Assembly (NCBI RefSeq): GCF_001307315.1
Contig: NZ_LGUC01000001.1
Coordinates: 2,294,001-2,358,000 of the forward strand
DNA: 64,000 bases
Source: Halolamina pelagica
GTDB lineage: Archaea > Halobacteriota > Halobacteria > Halobacteriales > Haloferacaceae
Direction of reading: 5' to 3'
The position numbers and the translations under genes were made by a program. Positions 55,297-63,727 of the stretch are shown piece by piece. Numbering within the stretch: position 1 is the first letter of the stretch; each line of letters opens with the position of its first letter. The notes below the pieces were generated by a model that was given only the letters and a program-made list of their open reading frames with translations, did no database searches and had not been told where the DNA came from.

Positions 55297-56316
55297 ATGC
55301 AGTTCCCCGTCCGCGCGGTCGCGCTCAGTCTGCTGCTCGTTCTCGCCGGCTGTGCCGGCGGCGCGGTCCCGACCGACGACGGCCGGATGCCCACGGGCAC
55401 CGAGACGCTGACGCCCACGGCTACCGGGGCGTCGACGCCCGTCGACGCGCCGCCCGCCGCGACGCCCAAGCCCGACGCGGTCGAGGCGGAGGTGATCGAC
55501 GTGGTCGACGGCGACACGATCGACGTGCGCCTGCCCAACGGGAGCGAGGACACGGTTCGCCTGCTCGGCGTCGACACGCCGGAGGTCCACGCCGAGAACG
55601 ACCCCGCGGAGTTCCCGGGCGTGCCGGACACGGAAGCCGGGCGCGACTGCCTCCGGAGTTGGGGCGAGCGCGCCAGCGAGCACGCGAAGGACGAACTCAC
55701 GGGGAAGACGGTGACGCTCTCCTTCGACGCGAACGAGCCCCGCCGTGGCTACTTCGGTCGCCTGCTGGCGTACGTCCACGTCGACGGGGAGTCGTTCAAC
55801 TACGGCCTGCTCACGCGGGGGCTGGCCCGGCGCTACGACGACTCGGGGTTCGAGTACCGTGATCGCTACGGCGCCGCCGAGGACGCCGCCCGAGCCAACG
55901 GTGTCGGCCTCTGGGGCGCCTGCGCGACCGAGGAGCCCGAGACCGCGACCGAGACGCCCGTGGCCGTCGCCGACGGCGGCGCGCCGCTCCGGATCGAGAC
56001 GATCCACGCCGACGCCGCGGGCGACGACCGCGAGAACCTCAACGACGAGTACCTCACGTTCGGCAACGCCGGCACCGAGCCGATCGACCTCTCGGGCTGG
56101 ACAGTGAGCGACGAAGCCGACCACACGTACACGTTCCCCGAGGGAACCGAGATCGGCCCGAACGAGACGCTCACGCTCCACACCGGCAGCGGCGAGGACG
56201 GCGACGGCGATCGCTACTGGGGCCAAAGGTCGCCCGTCTGGAACAACGGCGGCGACACCGTGATCGTCCGGAACGCGAGCGGGAGCGTCGTCGTCGAACG
56301 GTCTTACGACGGCTGA
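55297..56316 (+). CDS. secreted lipoprotein: thermonuclease domain plus lamin-tail domain
   Basis: A 339-residue protein with signal RAVALSLLLVLAGC and lipobox LAGC. A Thr/Pro/Ala-rich linker leads to a staphylococcal-nuclease domain (about 65-205) with EAEVIDVVDGDTIDV, VRLLGVDTPEVH and RRGYFGRLLAYVHVDG, keeping the catalytic Arg, Glu and Arg positions. The C-terminal roughly 110 residues (RIETIHADAAGDD, NEYLTFGNAG-like LTFGNAGTEPIDLSGWTVSD) form a lamin-tail beta sandwich. A surface-anchored nuclease that may digest DNA for nutrients or defend the cell. ATG start with a 36-bp gap after thyX. Confidence 0.9.
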   Translation: MQFPVRAVALSLLLVLAGCAGGAVPTDDGRMPTGTETLTPTATGASTPVDAPPAATPKPDAVEAEVIDVVDGDTIDVRLPNGSEDTVRLLGVDTPEVHAENDPAEFPGVPDTEAGRDCLRSWGERASEHAKDELTGKTVTLSFDANEPRRGYFGRLLAYVHVDGESFNYGLLTRGLARRYDDSGFEYRDRYGAAEDAARANGVGLWGACATEEPETATETPVAVADGGAPLRIETIHADAAGDDRENLNDEYLTFGNAGTEPIDLSGWTVSDEADHTYTFPEGTEIGPNETLTLHTGSGEDGDGDRYWGQRSPVWNNGGDTVIVRNASGSVVVERSYDG

Positions 56317-56360
56317 ACCGGACCGCAAGCGACTTTCCCCGACGCCGCCCAGCCACGCCC

Positions 56361-57017
56361 ATGCACTCGGCCGTAATCGTCGCCGGCGGGCGCTCGACCC
56401 GGTTCGGCGACGACGACAAGGCGGTCGCGCCGCTGGCGGGGACGCCGATGATCCGGCGCGTCGCCGACCGACTCGAACCGGTCGTCGACGAACTCGTGGT
56501 GAACTGCCGCGAGGACCAGCGCGACGCGATCGAGAGCTCACTGGAGGGCTATCCCCTCCCCACCGCCTTCGCGCTCGACCCGGAGGTCGATCAGGGGCCG
56601 ATGGCGGGGATCCGAAACGGCTGCCGGGCCGCGTCGGGCGAGTACGCCGCCGTCGTCGCCTGCGACATGCCGTTCGTCGACCCCGACGCGATCGACTACC
56701 TGTTCGACCGCGCGAGCGGCGATGTCGCGCCTCCAGCGGGCGCGGACGACGAGGGGTCACCGCCGTTCGACGGCGCGGTGCCGCGACTGGGCGACGGCTG
56801 GTACCAGACGACCCAGGCGGTGTACCGCCCCGACGCGATGGCCGCGGCCTGCGACGCCGCGCTGGAGCGGGGCGACCGGAAGATCCTCGCGCCGCTCGAG
56901 CATCTCTCCTACGCGGTCGTGAGCGAGGCGGAACTGGCGGCGGTGACCGACCTCGAAACCTTCGAGAACCTCAACACGCAGGAAGAGTTCGAGGCGGCCG
57001 CGGCGCGGCTCTCGTAG
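56361..57017 (+). CDS. mobA: molybdenum cofactor guanylyltransferase MobA-like
   Basis: A 218-residue nucleotidyltransferase that would add GMP to molybdopterin. N-terminal AVIVAGGRSTRFGDDDKAVA with the nucleotide loop and conserved lysine, DQGPMAGIRNGCRAASGEYA, and VACDMPFVDPDAIDYL with the metal-binding Asp. It lies back to back with the yqeC-like gene (convergent, adjacent stops), consistent with maturation of a molybdenum enzyme. Confidence 0.88.
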   Translation: MHSAVIVAGGRSTRFGDDDKAVAPLAGTPMIRRVADRLEPVVDELVVNCREDQRDAIESSLEGYPLPTAFALDPEVDQGPMAGIRNGCRAASGEYAAVVACDMPFVDPDAIDYLFDRASGDVAPPAGADDEGSPPFDGAVPRLGDGWYQTTQAVYRPDAMAAACDAALERGDRKILAPLEHLSYAVVSEAELAAVTDLETFENLNTQEEFEAAAARLS

Positions 57018-57749
57018 CTACTCGCGGAGCTCCCGGATCTCGGCGTCGGCCATCCGCGCGAGCACCACGCGCGGGACGACCGAGCGATCGGCGTGCTCGA
57101 GCACCGCGTCGGCGATCTCGCGGGCGACCGCGAGGTCGTCCTCGTCGTCGACTTTGTTTACCAGCGGGATCGCCGTCGCGCTCGGCGGGGCGCCGCGCAG
57201 GCCGCCGTCGGGACTGGCGAGCACCCGACCGACGACCTCGGGCGTGATCTCGTCGCCGATGTCGACCCCCGCCACCGCGGCGACGCGCTCGGGGCGGTGG
57301 ACGAGCTCCTCGTCGAGCGGTTCCCCGACGGCGTGGGCGCTGGCGATCGGGACGACCGTATCCGCGGTCTCGGGGATGCGGGGCTCGTTCGCGCCGGGCG
57401 CTTTGAAGTCGCGCATCCGGGCGCCGTCGGCCTTGACGAGCGTCGGGCCGTCGTGGGCTCGCGCGAGGTCGGTGACGGTGTCGGGCTCGTAGCCGCGGTA
57501 GCGGTCCTCGAACTCCTGTTCGGGGACGAGGCCGAGCGGGTACGTGTCGGTCGTGACGAGCGTCGAGATGGGGTCCTCCGTGACGACCACGCGGTCGACG
57601 TGCGGGTCGAAGATGGGGATGCGGACGGTCGCGGTGACGACCGCGCGGTCGGTCTCGGCCGCCAGCGCGTACATGGTGGTCTTCTTGCCGCCGGCGCCGA
57701 CGAAGCAGGTCAGGCCGTCGGCGTCGAGTGCGGCAGCGAGATCGGTCAT
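57018..57749 (-). CDS. YqeC-like molybdenum-hydroxylase accessory protein
   Basis: A 243-residue P-loop protein matching the YqeC family (named for selenium-dependent molybdenum hydroxylases). The loop is CFVGAGGKKTTMYALAAETD; later come VVTATVRIPIFDPHVDRVVV, LVKADGARMRDFKAPGANEP and PLVNKVDDEDD. ATG 57749 is preferred to an upstream start at 57776. No selenium genes are seen and haloarchaea are not known to use selenocysteine, so a molybdenum-cofactor maturation role is the likely one. Its stop directly adjoins that of mobA; the two are convergent. Confidence 0.85.
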   Translation of the reverse strand: MTDLAAALDADGLTCFVGAGGKKTTMYALAAETDRAVVTATVRIPIFDPHVDRVVVTEDPISTLVTTDTYPLGLVPEQEFEDRYRGYEPDTVTDLARAHDGPTLVKADGARMRDFKAPGANEPRIPETADTVVPIASAHAVGEPLDEELVHRPERVAAVAGVDIGDEITPEVVGRVLASPDGGLRGAPPSATAIPLVNKVDDEDDLAVAREIADAVLEHADRSVVPRVVLARMADAEIRELRE

Positions 57750-57802
57750 AGCGGGAGTGGGGGCGCGGGGGTCCAAACGGTTTCGGGACGGGACGACCGC
57801 GG

Positions 57803-58603
57803 TCAGACCACCTGTCCGACCGTCGCGAACTCGACATCCGGTTTGGCGGCCATATGTTCGATCAGCTCTCGGAGCATCCCCGGCCGCGGGCTCCGGCCGC
57901 TGACCTGCGGGTGGAGCGTGAGTACGTAGACGCCGTCGTCCACGAACTCGTACATCCAGTCGAACTGGCGGCGCCAGTGGTCAAACACCGCGGCCTCGTC
58001 GGAGAAGGCTCGGTTGCCCGAGAACGCCAGCGCGGGGTAGTCGTCGCGCTGCCAGGAGACGGGTACCTCGGTGATCCCGACGGGGTCGCCGGTCTCGTAG
58101 GGTTCGTCGCGGGGCGCGTGCTCCTCGACGAGTTCGTACGGCTCGAACTCCCGGGCCATCCCGCTGGAGGAGTACTCGAAGCCGAACTCCTGCAGGAGCG
58201 AGACGGTGTGGGGCGAGAAGTCCCACGAGGGGGACCGATAGCCCGCGGGCGCCGAACCGGTGAGCGCCTCGATGCTCTCGATCCCGCGGGCGATGTCGGC
58301 CCGTTCGGCCTCACGGCTCTCGTACTCGCCGGGGGGCGTGTGACTCCAGCCGTGGTGACCGATCTCGTGGCCGGCGTCGACGACGCGCTCGCAGGGCTCT
58401 GGGAAGGAGTCGATCGTGTGGCCGGGGACGAACCACGTCGTCGGCACGTCGAGGCGGTCGAACAGGTCGAGCAAGCGGGGTGCGCCGACCTCGGCGCCGA
58501 ACACGCCTCGGGAGCGTTGGACGGGCGAATCGCCGAACTCGCCGGCGTGGAGCCACGGCGAGACGGCGTCGAAGTCGACGGTGAGACAGACAGTGTGTGC
58601 CAT
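57803..58603 (-). CDS. polysaccharide deacetylase family protein
   Basis: A 266-residue NodB-type fold with VCLTVDFDAVSPWLH (first catalytic Asp), VPTTWFVPGHTIDSFPE, EIGHHGWSHTPPGEYE with the metal-binding histidine pair, and AGYRSPSWDFSPHTVSLL. The catalytic base Asp and the His-X3-His are in place. Family members remove acetyl groups from polysaccharides or act on uric-acid-derived amides; the substrate here is unknown. Start ATG 58603 fits a TATA box at 58628-58634 for a leaderless transcript. Confidence 0.88.
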   Translation of the reverse strand: MAHTVCLTVDFDAVSPWLHAGEFGDSPVQRSRGVFGAEVGAPRLLDLFDRLDVPTTWFVPGHTIDSFPEPCERVVDAGHEIGHHGWSHTPPGEYESREAERADIARGIESIEALTGSAPAGYRSPSWDFSPHTVSLLQEFGFEYSSSGMAREFEPYELVEEHAPRDEPYETGDPVGITEVPVSWQRDDYPALAFSGNRAFSDEAAVFDHWRRQFDWMYEFVDDGVYVLTLHPQVSGRSPRPGMLRELIEHMAAKPDVEFATVGQVV

Positions 58604-58627
58604 GATACTCACAGTGGTCGCCGGGGA

Positions 58628-58634
58628 GATAAAC
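58628..58634 (-). promoter_or_regulatory. TATA box of the polysaccharide deacetylase gene
   Basis: The minus strand reads GTTTATC, centred 27-28 bp before the ATG at 58603, the standard spacing for a leaderless haloarchaeal transcript. Confidence 0.5.
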
Positions 58635-58765
58635 GCACTTGGCGAGCGGGGCGTCGACCCCCGGCCGGAGTCGTCGGTCGGCCCCAACAATATCGACAGC
58701 AACGGTCGGGGTTGTAAAATCCCGCTTAAGCAGGGTTTTTCAGTCGGGGGGCGTATCCGTTATCG

Positions 58766-58810
58766 ATGACTGACAGCGAAGCCGTCTCCGCGGCGGAGGG
58801 TTCCCGATGA
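58766..58810 (+). CDS. 14-codon leader ORF overlapping psmA
   Basis: ATG 58766 opens the short peptide MTDSEAVSAAEGSR, ending in TGA that overlaps the psmA ATG (ATGA at 58807-58810). A TATA-like TTTTT block centred near 58737 lies about 28 bp before this ATG, so the mRNA may begin here and ribosomes reach psmA by re-initiation. Alternatively it is the remnant of an upstream gene's 3' end, as psmA follows an RNase P subunit gene in other haloarchaea (recalled association). Confidence 0.4.
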   Translation: MTDSEAVSAAEGSR

Positions 58811-59544
58811 GAGGAAACGACCAGCAGGCCTACGACCGCGGTACGTCGCTGTTCTCTCCCGACGGTCGCATCTACCAGGTGGAGTACGCCCGCGAGGCCG
58901 TCTCCCGTGGCGCGCCCAGCGTCGGCGTCCGAACGCAGGACGGCGTCGTGCTCGCCGCCCAGGCACAGGCGAGTTCGGAGCTGATGGAGTCCGAGAGCAT
59001 CGAGAAGCTCCACAAGCTCGACGACCACATCGGCGCCGCCTCCGCGGGCCACGTCGCCGACGCGCGACAGCTGATCGACTTCGCCCGCCGGATGGCCCAG
59101 ACCAACCACCTGCGCTACGGTGAGGCCATCGGCGTCGAGACGCTCACCAAGTACATCACCGACCACATCCAGGAGAACACCCAGCGGGGCGGCACCCGTC
59201 CCTACGGCGCGGCGCTCCTGATCGGTGGGATCGAGGGTGGCGTCGAGGGCGAGGACGGGACGCCGCGGCTGTTCAGCGCCGACCCCTCAGGGACGCCCCA
59301 CGAGTGGAAAGCCACGATCATCGGCGGCGGTCGCGAGGAGATCCAGGGCGTGCTCGAGGACGGCTGGTCCGAGGAGCTCACCCTCGAAGAGGGGCTGAAG
59401 CTCGTGCTCCGGAGCCTCCGCGAGCACGACGAGGAGATCGAAGCCGACGCGCTATCGGTCGCCTCGATCACGGTCGACGACGGCTACGAGGCGTACGAGC
59501 CCGAGGAGATCGACGAACTCCTCGCCGCGCTGGGCGACGAGTAG
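58807..59544 (+). CDS. psmA: proteasome alpha subunit PsmA
   Basis: A 245-residue 20S proteasome alpha subunit, which forms the outer rings and gates the degradation chamber. It shows the alpha signature YDRGTSLFSPDGRIYQVEYA, REAVSRGAPSVGVRTQDGVV, and the C-terminal acidic tail ELLAALGDE after EEIDELLAAL. No autocatalytic Thr-type beta processing site, as expected for alpha. The ATG overlaps a 14-codon leader ORF. Confidence 0.96.
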   Translation: MRGNDQQAYDRGTSLFSPDGRIYQVEYAREAVSRGAPSVGVRTQDGVVLAAQAQASSELMESESIEKLHKLDDHIGAASAGHVADARQLIDFARRMAQTNHLRYGEAIGVETLTKYITDHIQENTQRGGTRPYGAALLIGGIEGGVEGEDGTPRLFSADPSGTPHEWKATIIGGGREEIQGVLEDGWSEELTLEEGLKLVLRSLREHDEEIEADALSVASITVDDGYEAYEPEEIDELLAALGDE

Positions 59545-59613
59545 CCAGCCACCCTTCTCGCCGCGATAGCCGCCACCCGACGCTTTAGGTAGTCGGCGCC
59601 ACCACCGGTAGCT

Positions 59614-60768
59614 ATGCAACTACTGGAAGGCGGCACGGTCGTCGACGCCGACGGCGTGCTGACGGCGGACGTACTGATCGACGACGACACGATCGAGATC
59701 GTCGGTGACGCGAGCGACGCGAACGTCGACGAGCGCATCGACGTGTCGGGCCAGTTCGTCGTCCCCGGGATGATCGACACGCACGTCCACCTGATGATGG
59801 ACGCCCGGCCCGACGCAGAGAGCGTCCAGGGCGACAGCGAGGCGACGCTTGCCTACCGTGCGGCAGAGAACCTCCGCAACCAGGCCGAAGCTGGCGTCGT
59901 CGCGACCCGTGACCTGGGGGCGCCGGCGACCGTCGCCATCGACGCCCGCGACGCCGTCGCCGACGGAACACTGCTCGGCCCGCGCGTGCAGGCGGCGGGA
60001 CAGAACGTCGTGATGACCGGCGGCCACGGCCACTGGTTCGGCCGCGAGGCCGACGGCCCCGCCGAGGTTCGAAAGGCGGTACGGGAACAGCTCAAAGCCG
60101 ACGCCGACGCGATCAAGTGTATGGCTACCGGCGGCGTGTTGACCACCGGCGCCCAGACCGGTGCGCCGGAGCTGACGCCGACGGAGCTTGAGGCGCTCGT
60201 CGAAACCGCTCACACCGCCGGTCGGTCGACGGCGGCACACTGCCACGGCACGGAGGGGATCAAGAACGCGGTGCAGGCCGGCATCGACAGCGTGGAGCAC
60301 GGCACGTTCATGGACGAGGCGGGCGCCGAGATGATGGCCGAGCGGGACACGTACTGGGTGCCGACGCTGTCGGCGCTGAAGGGGATCGTCGAGAACAGCG
60401 ACGCCGGCATCCCCGAGCAGGCCGTCGCGAAAGGCGAGGAGGCCGGCCAGCGGATGGCCGCCGCCTGGGAGTACGCGCTCGATGCGGGCGTCCCAATCGC
60501 GATGGGGACGGACGCGGGCACGCCGTTCAACGACCACGCCGACGCCGCCCACGAACTGGCGTACATGGTCGAGTACGGACTCGACGAGGCGGGCGCGCTG
60601 GAGGCGGCGACGGTCAACGCCGCCGACCTGCTCGGGCTCGACGACACGGGCATGATCGAGAGAGGGTACCGCGCGGATCTGCTGGTCCTCCCGGAGAACC
60701 CCCTCGAGGACGTGCGGGCGTGGCAGTCGCCGGAGCAGGTGTTCCTCGGCGGCGAACAGGTCCGATAG
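59614..60768 (+). CDS. metal-dependent amidohydrolase
   Basis: A 384-residue amidohydrolase of the imidazolonepropionase/prolidase-like group. Metal-binding FVVPGMIDTHVHLMMDARPD (HxH), lysine region AIKCMATGGVLTTGAQ, TAAHCHGTEGIKNAVQAGID and GVPIAMGTDAGTPFNDHADA with the catalytic Asp; C-terminal LGLDDTGMIERGYRADLLVL is the sheet-closing segment. It hydrolyses an amide or cyclic amide; substrate unknown. It follows psmA after a 69-bp gap. Confidence 0.9.
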   Translation: MQLLEGGTVVDADGVLTADVLIDDDTIEIVGDASDANVDERIDVSGQFVVPGMIDTHVHLMMDARPDAESVQGDSEATLAYRAAENLRNQAEAGVVATRDLGAPATVAIDARDAVADGTLLGPRVQAAGQNVVMTGGHGHWFGREADGPAEVRKAVREQLKADADAIKCMATGGVLTTGAQTGAPELTPTELEALVETAHTAGRSTAAHCHGTEGIKNAVQAGIDSVEHGTFMDEAGAEMMAERDTYWVPTLSALKGIVENSDAGIPEQAVAKGEEAGQRMAAAWEYALDAGVPIAMGTDAGTPFNDHADAAHELAYMVEYGLDEAGALEAATVNAADLLGLDDTGMIERGYRADLLVLPENPLEDVRAWQSPEQVFLGGEQVR

Positions 60769-60868
60769 CGGGCTGGCGACGCCGACCGCGTGACCTGCGA
60801 ATCCGCCACACGGCGGTGAGGAAACGCAACGGTTTTACGTTCAACCCGAATACTGAGGAGTGCGAAGC

Positions 60869-60943
60869 GCTCTGGTGGTGTAGTCCGGCCAATCATATCA
60901 CCCTCTCACGGTGATGACCTGGGTTCGAATCCCAGCCGGAGCA
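60869..60943 (+). tRNA. trnE: tRNA-Glu (anticodon CUC)
   Basis: Cloverleaf of 75 nt: acceptor arm GCTCTGG pairs with CCGGAGC (one T-G wobble), anticodon arm ATCACC-CTCTCAC-GGTGAT with anticodon CTC, T arm CTGGG-TTCGAAT-CCCAG. The discriminator is A; CCA is not encoded. A TTTTAC block near 60833 could be its promoter. No intron. Confidence 0.93.
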
Positions 60944-61174
60944 TTTCTCTCGATCCAACTGTTCGAGCGGCGACGCTCTCTGCCGTACTCGTATCACTAA
61001 TCGGTCAGAATAGGGTCGCATTCGTCGGCGCCCCATCGTCGATCAGAAGCCACTTCTGGCGCCCAGCAGGGGATTCCGGACCAAATTCCCCCTCGGTTGG
61101 GCCCCACTCCCCGCAGAGTTATGTCAGAGTTCGGAAAATTGCTATACGGGTATCGACCCTCGACCGAAGTGGAG

Positions 61175-62494
61175 ATGTTCCCCACGAACTCAGGCGGCGA
61201 CGACGACTCGCAACGCACCCGACGTGGCTTCATCGGCGCGGTGGCGGCAGCCTCGGCAGTGGGGCTGGCGGGCTGTTCGGGCGGCGACGGCACCGAGACC
61301 GCGACCGACGAGCCGATGTCGACGATGACTGAGACGATGACGCCGACCGAGGAGCCGACAGAAGAGCCGACGGCGACGCCCCAGCCCGCGGCGCCGGACG
61401 TGCCGACGCTGAACTACGCGCTCACGCTGGAGCACCTGGAGAACGTGTTCTACCGCGACGGGCTGGAGACGTTCAGCGACGACGAACTGATGAACGCCGA
61501 CGCGCTCTCGTCGTTCAACGAGACGATCCGGATGCAGGTGCCGGAGTATCTCCGGACCGTCGGCGCCCACGAACAGGCCCACGTCGACTCGCTGACCGCG
61601 ACGATCGAGGACCTCAACGGCGAGCCCATCCCGGAAGGCGAGTACGAGTTCGGCTACGAGACGCCCTCGGAGTTCTTCGAGGTCGGGATGGCCCTGGAGA
61701 ACACGGGCGTCGCCGCCTACGCCGGCGCCGCGCCGACAGTGGTGAACAACGACCTGCTCACGGTCGCGGCGGGGATCCACTCCGTCGAGGCGCGCCACGC
61801 GGCGTTCCTGAACCTCGTCAACGATCGGGCCCCGTTCCCGAGCGCCGTCGACGAGGCCAAATCCGTCGACGAGGTGCTGGAGATCGCCGGCCAGTTCGTC
61901 ACCAGCGAGGTCGACCCCGGCGCCTACGAACTCGACGAGGAGCGCCCGACCCACGATCGGAAGGCCGAGAACGACACCAGCGACGTGGACGTGCTGAACT
62001 ACGCGCTCACGCTCGAGCATCTCGAGAACGCGTTCTACCGCGACGGCCTCGCGGGGTTCACCGACGAGGAGCTGATGAACGCCGACGTGCTGAGCGACTA
62101 CGGCACGACCGTCCAGGAGAAAGTACCCGGCCACCTCGCGATGGTCGGCGAGCACGAGGCAGCCCACGTCAGCGCGCTGACCGACACCGTCGAACAGCTC
62201 GGCGGCACGCCCGTCGAGGAGGCGAACTACGACTTCGGCTACGAGACCCCCTCGGAGTTCCTCGGCGTCGCGAAGGCGCTCGAGAACACCGGCGTCGCGG
62301 CATACAAGGGCGCCGCGGGCACCGTCTCGGCCGACGCCGTGTTCGAGGCCGCGATCAGCATCCACTCCGTCGAGGCCCGACACGCGAGCTTCCTCAACGA
62401 ACTCAACGTCGAGTCGCCGTTCCCGGCCGGCGTCGACGAGCCGAAGACGATGGCGGAGGTCCAGGAGATCGCCGGGCAGTTCATCGTCGAGTAA
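61175..62494 (+). CDS. twin-arginine lipoprotein with two ferritin-like domains
   Basis: A 439-residue protein. The signal is TRRGFIGAVAAASAVGLAGC with Tat and lipobox features, followed by a Thr/Pro/Glu-rich linker. Two homologous domains follow, each opening with LNYALTLEHLEN and containing an E-x-x-H style cluster (GAHEQAHV or GEHEAAHV) and SVEARHA, the ferritin-like di-metal carboxylate pattern. The duplicates are about 60% alike by eye. ATG 61175 is preferred to earlier in-frame ATGs because it gives the compact signal. Surface ferritin-like proteins may bind iron or counter oxidative stress. A 231-bp gap with no other gene separates it from the tRNA. Confidence 0.88.
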   Translation: MFPTNSGGDDDSQRTRRGFIGAVAAASAVGLAGCSGGDGTETATDEPMSTMTETMTPTEEPTEEPTATPQPAAPDVPTLNYALTLEHLENVFYRDGLETFSDDELMNADALSSFNETIRMQVPEYLRTVGAHEQAHVDSLTATIEDLNGEPIPEGEYEFGYETPSEFFEVGMALENTGVAAYAGAAPTVVNNDLLTVAAGIHSVEARHAAFLNLVNDRAPFPSAVDEAKSVDEVLEIAGQFVTSEVDPGAYELDEERPTHDRKAENDTSDVDVLNYALTLEHLENAFYRDGLAGFTDEELMNADVLSDYGTTVQEKVPGHLAMVGEHEAAHVSALTDTVEQLGGTPVEEANYDFGYETPSEFLGVAKALENTGVAAYKGAAGTVSADAVFEAAISIHSVEARHASFLNELNVESPFPAGVDEPKTMAEVQEIAGQFIVE

Positions 62495-62562
62495 GCCAGC
62501 TCACCGACCGTTGGAAGGGCGGTCGGTGGGCTTAGGTAGTCTCGGTGGCTCGACCCAGTGTG

Positions 62563-62844
62563 ATGGAGGCGGCCCTCTGGTACGTACTGTCGGGAACCCG
62601 TGGCGGGCCCAACCGGGCTCGCGTGCTCCGTGCCGTCGAGGAGCAGCCACGGAACCCGAACCAGCTTGCCGAGGCGCTCAGCCTGAACTACGACACGGTT
62701 CGCCACCACCTGGAGGTGTTGGCGGAGAACGACGTCGTCCGCGCCAGCGGCGACGACTACGGCGCGGTGTACCTGCCGACGGAGCGCGCCCGGAACCACT
62801 GGGACGTGGTCGAGGAGATCACCAGCCAACTAGAGCAACCATGA
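62563..62844 (+). CDS. winged-helix (ArsR-like) regulator
   Basis: A 93-residue winged-helix protein: ALWYVLSGTRGGPNRARVLR, then QPRNPNQLAEALSLNYDTVR with the recognition helix and HHLEVLAENDVVRASGDDYG as the wing. ATG 62563 is preferred; a GTG 18 bases upstream would add six residues. It is followed by two membrane-protein genes on the same strand, probably as an operon; its stop is 34 bp before the first of them. Confidence 0.85.
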   Translation: MEAALWYVLSGTRGGPNRARVLRAVEEQPRNPNQLAEALSLNYDTVRHHLEVLAENDVVRASGDDYGAVYLPTERARNHWDVVEEITSQLEQP

Positions 62845-62877
62845 GCCCGAACACACGCAGCACGGGGAGCCCCACCG

Positions 62878-63183
62878 ATGAGCACGCTTGTCACCGCCGC
62901 ACAGGTCGCTGTCGGCATCAACGTACTGCTGCTGCTGGGGCTCTGCTGGGTCTGGGGGCAGAACTACGCCCAGCTCCGCTCGAAGCACACGCTGGGAATG
63001 CTCGTGTTCGCGGTGCTGTTGCTGGCGGAGAACGGGTTCTCGCTCTACTACTACCTCGTCGATCCGACGCTCTCGGCGTGGTTCAGCACGAGCGTGCCCG
63101 ACCCCGCGTGGCACGCGATGCTGCTGTTCCACGTGCTGGAGACGCTCGCCCTCGCGTTCCTGGCCTGGGTCACGTTCGACTGA
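62878..63183 (+). CDS. three-helix membrane protein
   Basis: A 101-residue protein with hydrophobic segments VAVGINVLLLLGLCWVWGQN, LGMLVFAVLLLAENGFSLYY and AMLLFHVLETLALAFLAWVT, joined by short charged loops. It follows the winged-helix gene closely and precedes another small membrane protein. No family recognised beyond a common haloarchaeal pairing with small winged-helix regulators (recalled, not verified). Confidence 0.7.
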   Translation: MSTLVTAAQVAVGINVLLLLGLCWVWGQNYAQLRSKHTLGMLVFAVLLLAENGFSLYYYLVDPTLSAWFSTSVPDPAWHAMLLFHVLETLALAFLAWVTFD

Positions 63184-63249
63184 GGCGCACGACGAAGAAA
63201 CGAATCTTTATACGCTCGCCGCGGCCATTCTTCGCTAACGGAGCGCACT

Positions 63250-63678
63250 ATGGCATCGACGATCTACCTCGTGAGTGCGGCGTTGATGGTCCTCCTCCTG
63301 CTCGCCGTCGTCGGGGCAGTGATGGGCCGGAACTGGAAAGCTTACACACCGACCTTGCGGAACGACCAGTCGGTCTGGAGCGCACTCGCCGGCAACGAGG
63401 CGGTCTGGACCCTGGCGTTCATCGTCGCCGCACTCGCAGTCGGCGGCGGCGCGGCGTTGTTCGTGAGCGGGGACGTCTACTCCGGCTCGCTAGTCAACGC
63501 CGGGGGTATCGCAGTCGCCATCGCGCTGGCGGTGGCGTTCCTCTTCTACCTCTTCTACGGTACCTACGCGGCCGCGAAGGCGCGGGGCTACCGGCGCGCG
63601 GCGGCCGTGATGGCCGCCTCGTGGATGCTGGGGCTGCTGGTCGTCGTCGGGATCACGCTGAACCTGCTGCTGGCCTGA
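63250..63678 (+). CDS. four-helix membrane protein
   Basis: A 142-residue protein with a signal-like start STIYLVSAALMVLLLLAVVG, then WTLAFIVAALAVGGGAALFV, GGIAVAIALAVAFLFYLFYG and AAVMAASWMLGLLVVVGITL. It is clearly separate from the preceding gene and also haloarchaeal in composition. Unrecognised; possibly part of the same small cluster as the winged-helix regulator. Confidence 0.7.
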   Translation: MASTIYLVSAALMVLLLLAVVGAVMGRNWKAYTPTLRNDQSVWSALAGNEAVWTLAFIVAALAVGGGAALFVSGDVYSGSLVNAGGIAVAIALAVAFLFYLFYGTYAAAKARGYRRAAAVMAASWMLGLLVVVGITLNLLLA

Positions 63679-63727
63679 CCCGGTTGCGAAACGTTCCTGT
63701 AGCTCCCCTTCAGAACACCGGAGAGAC

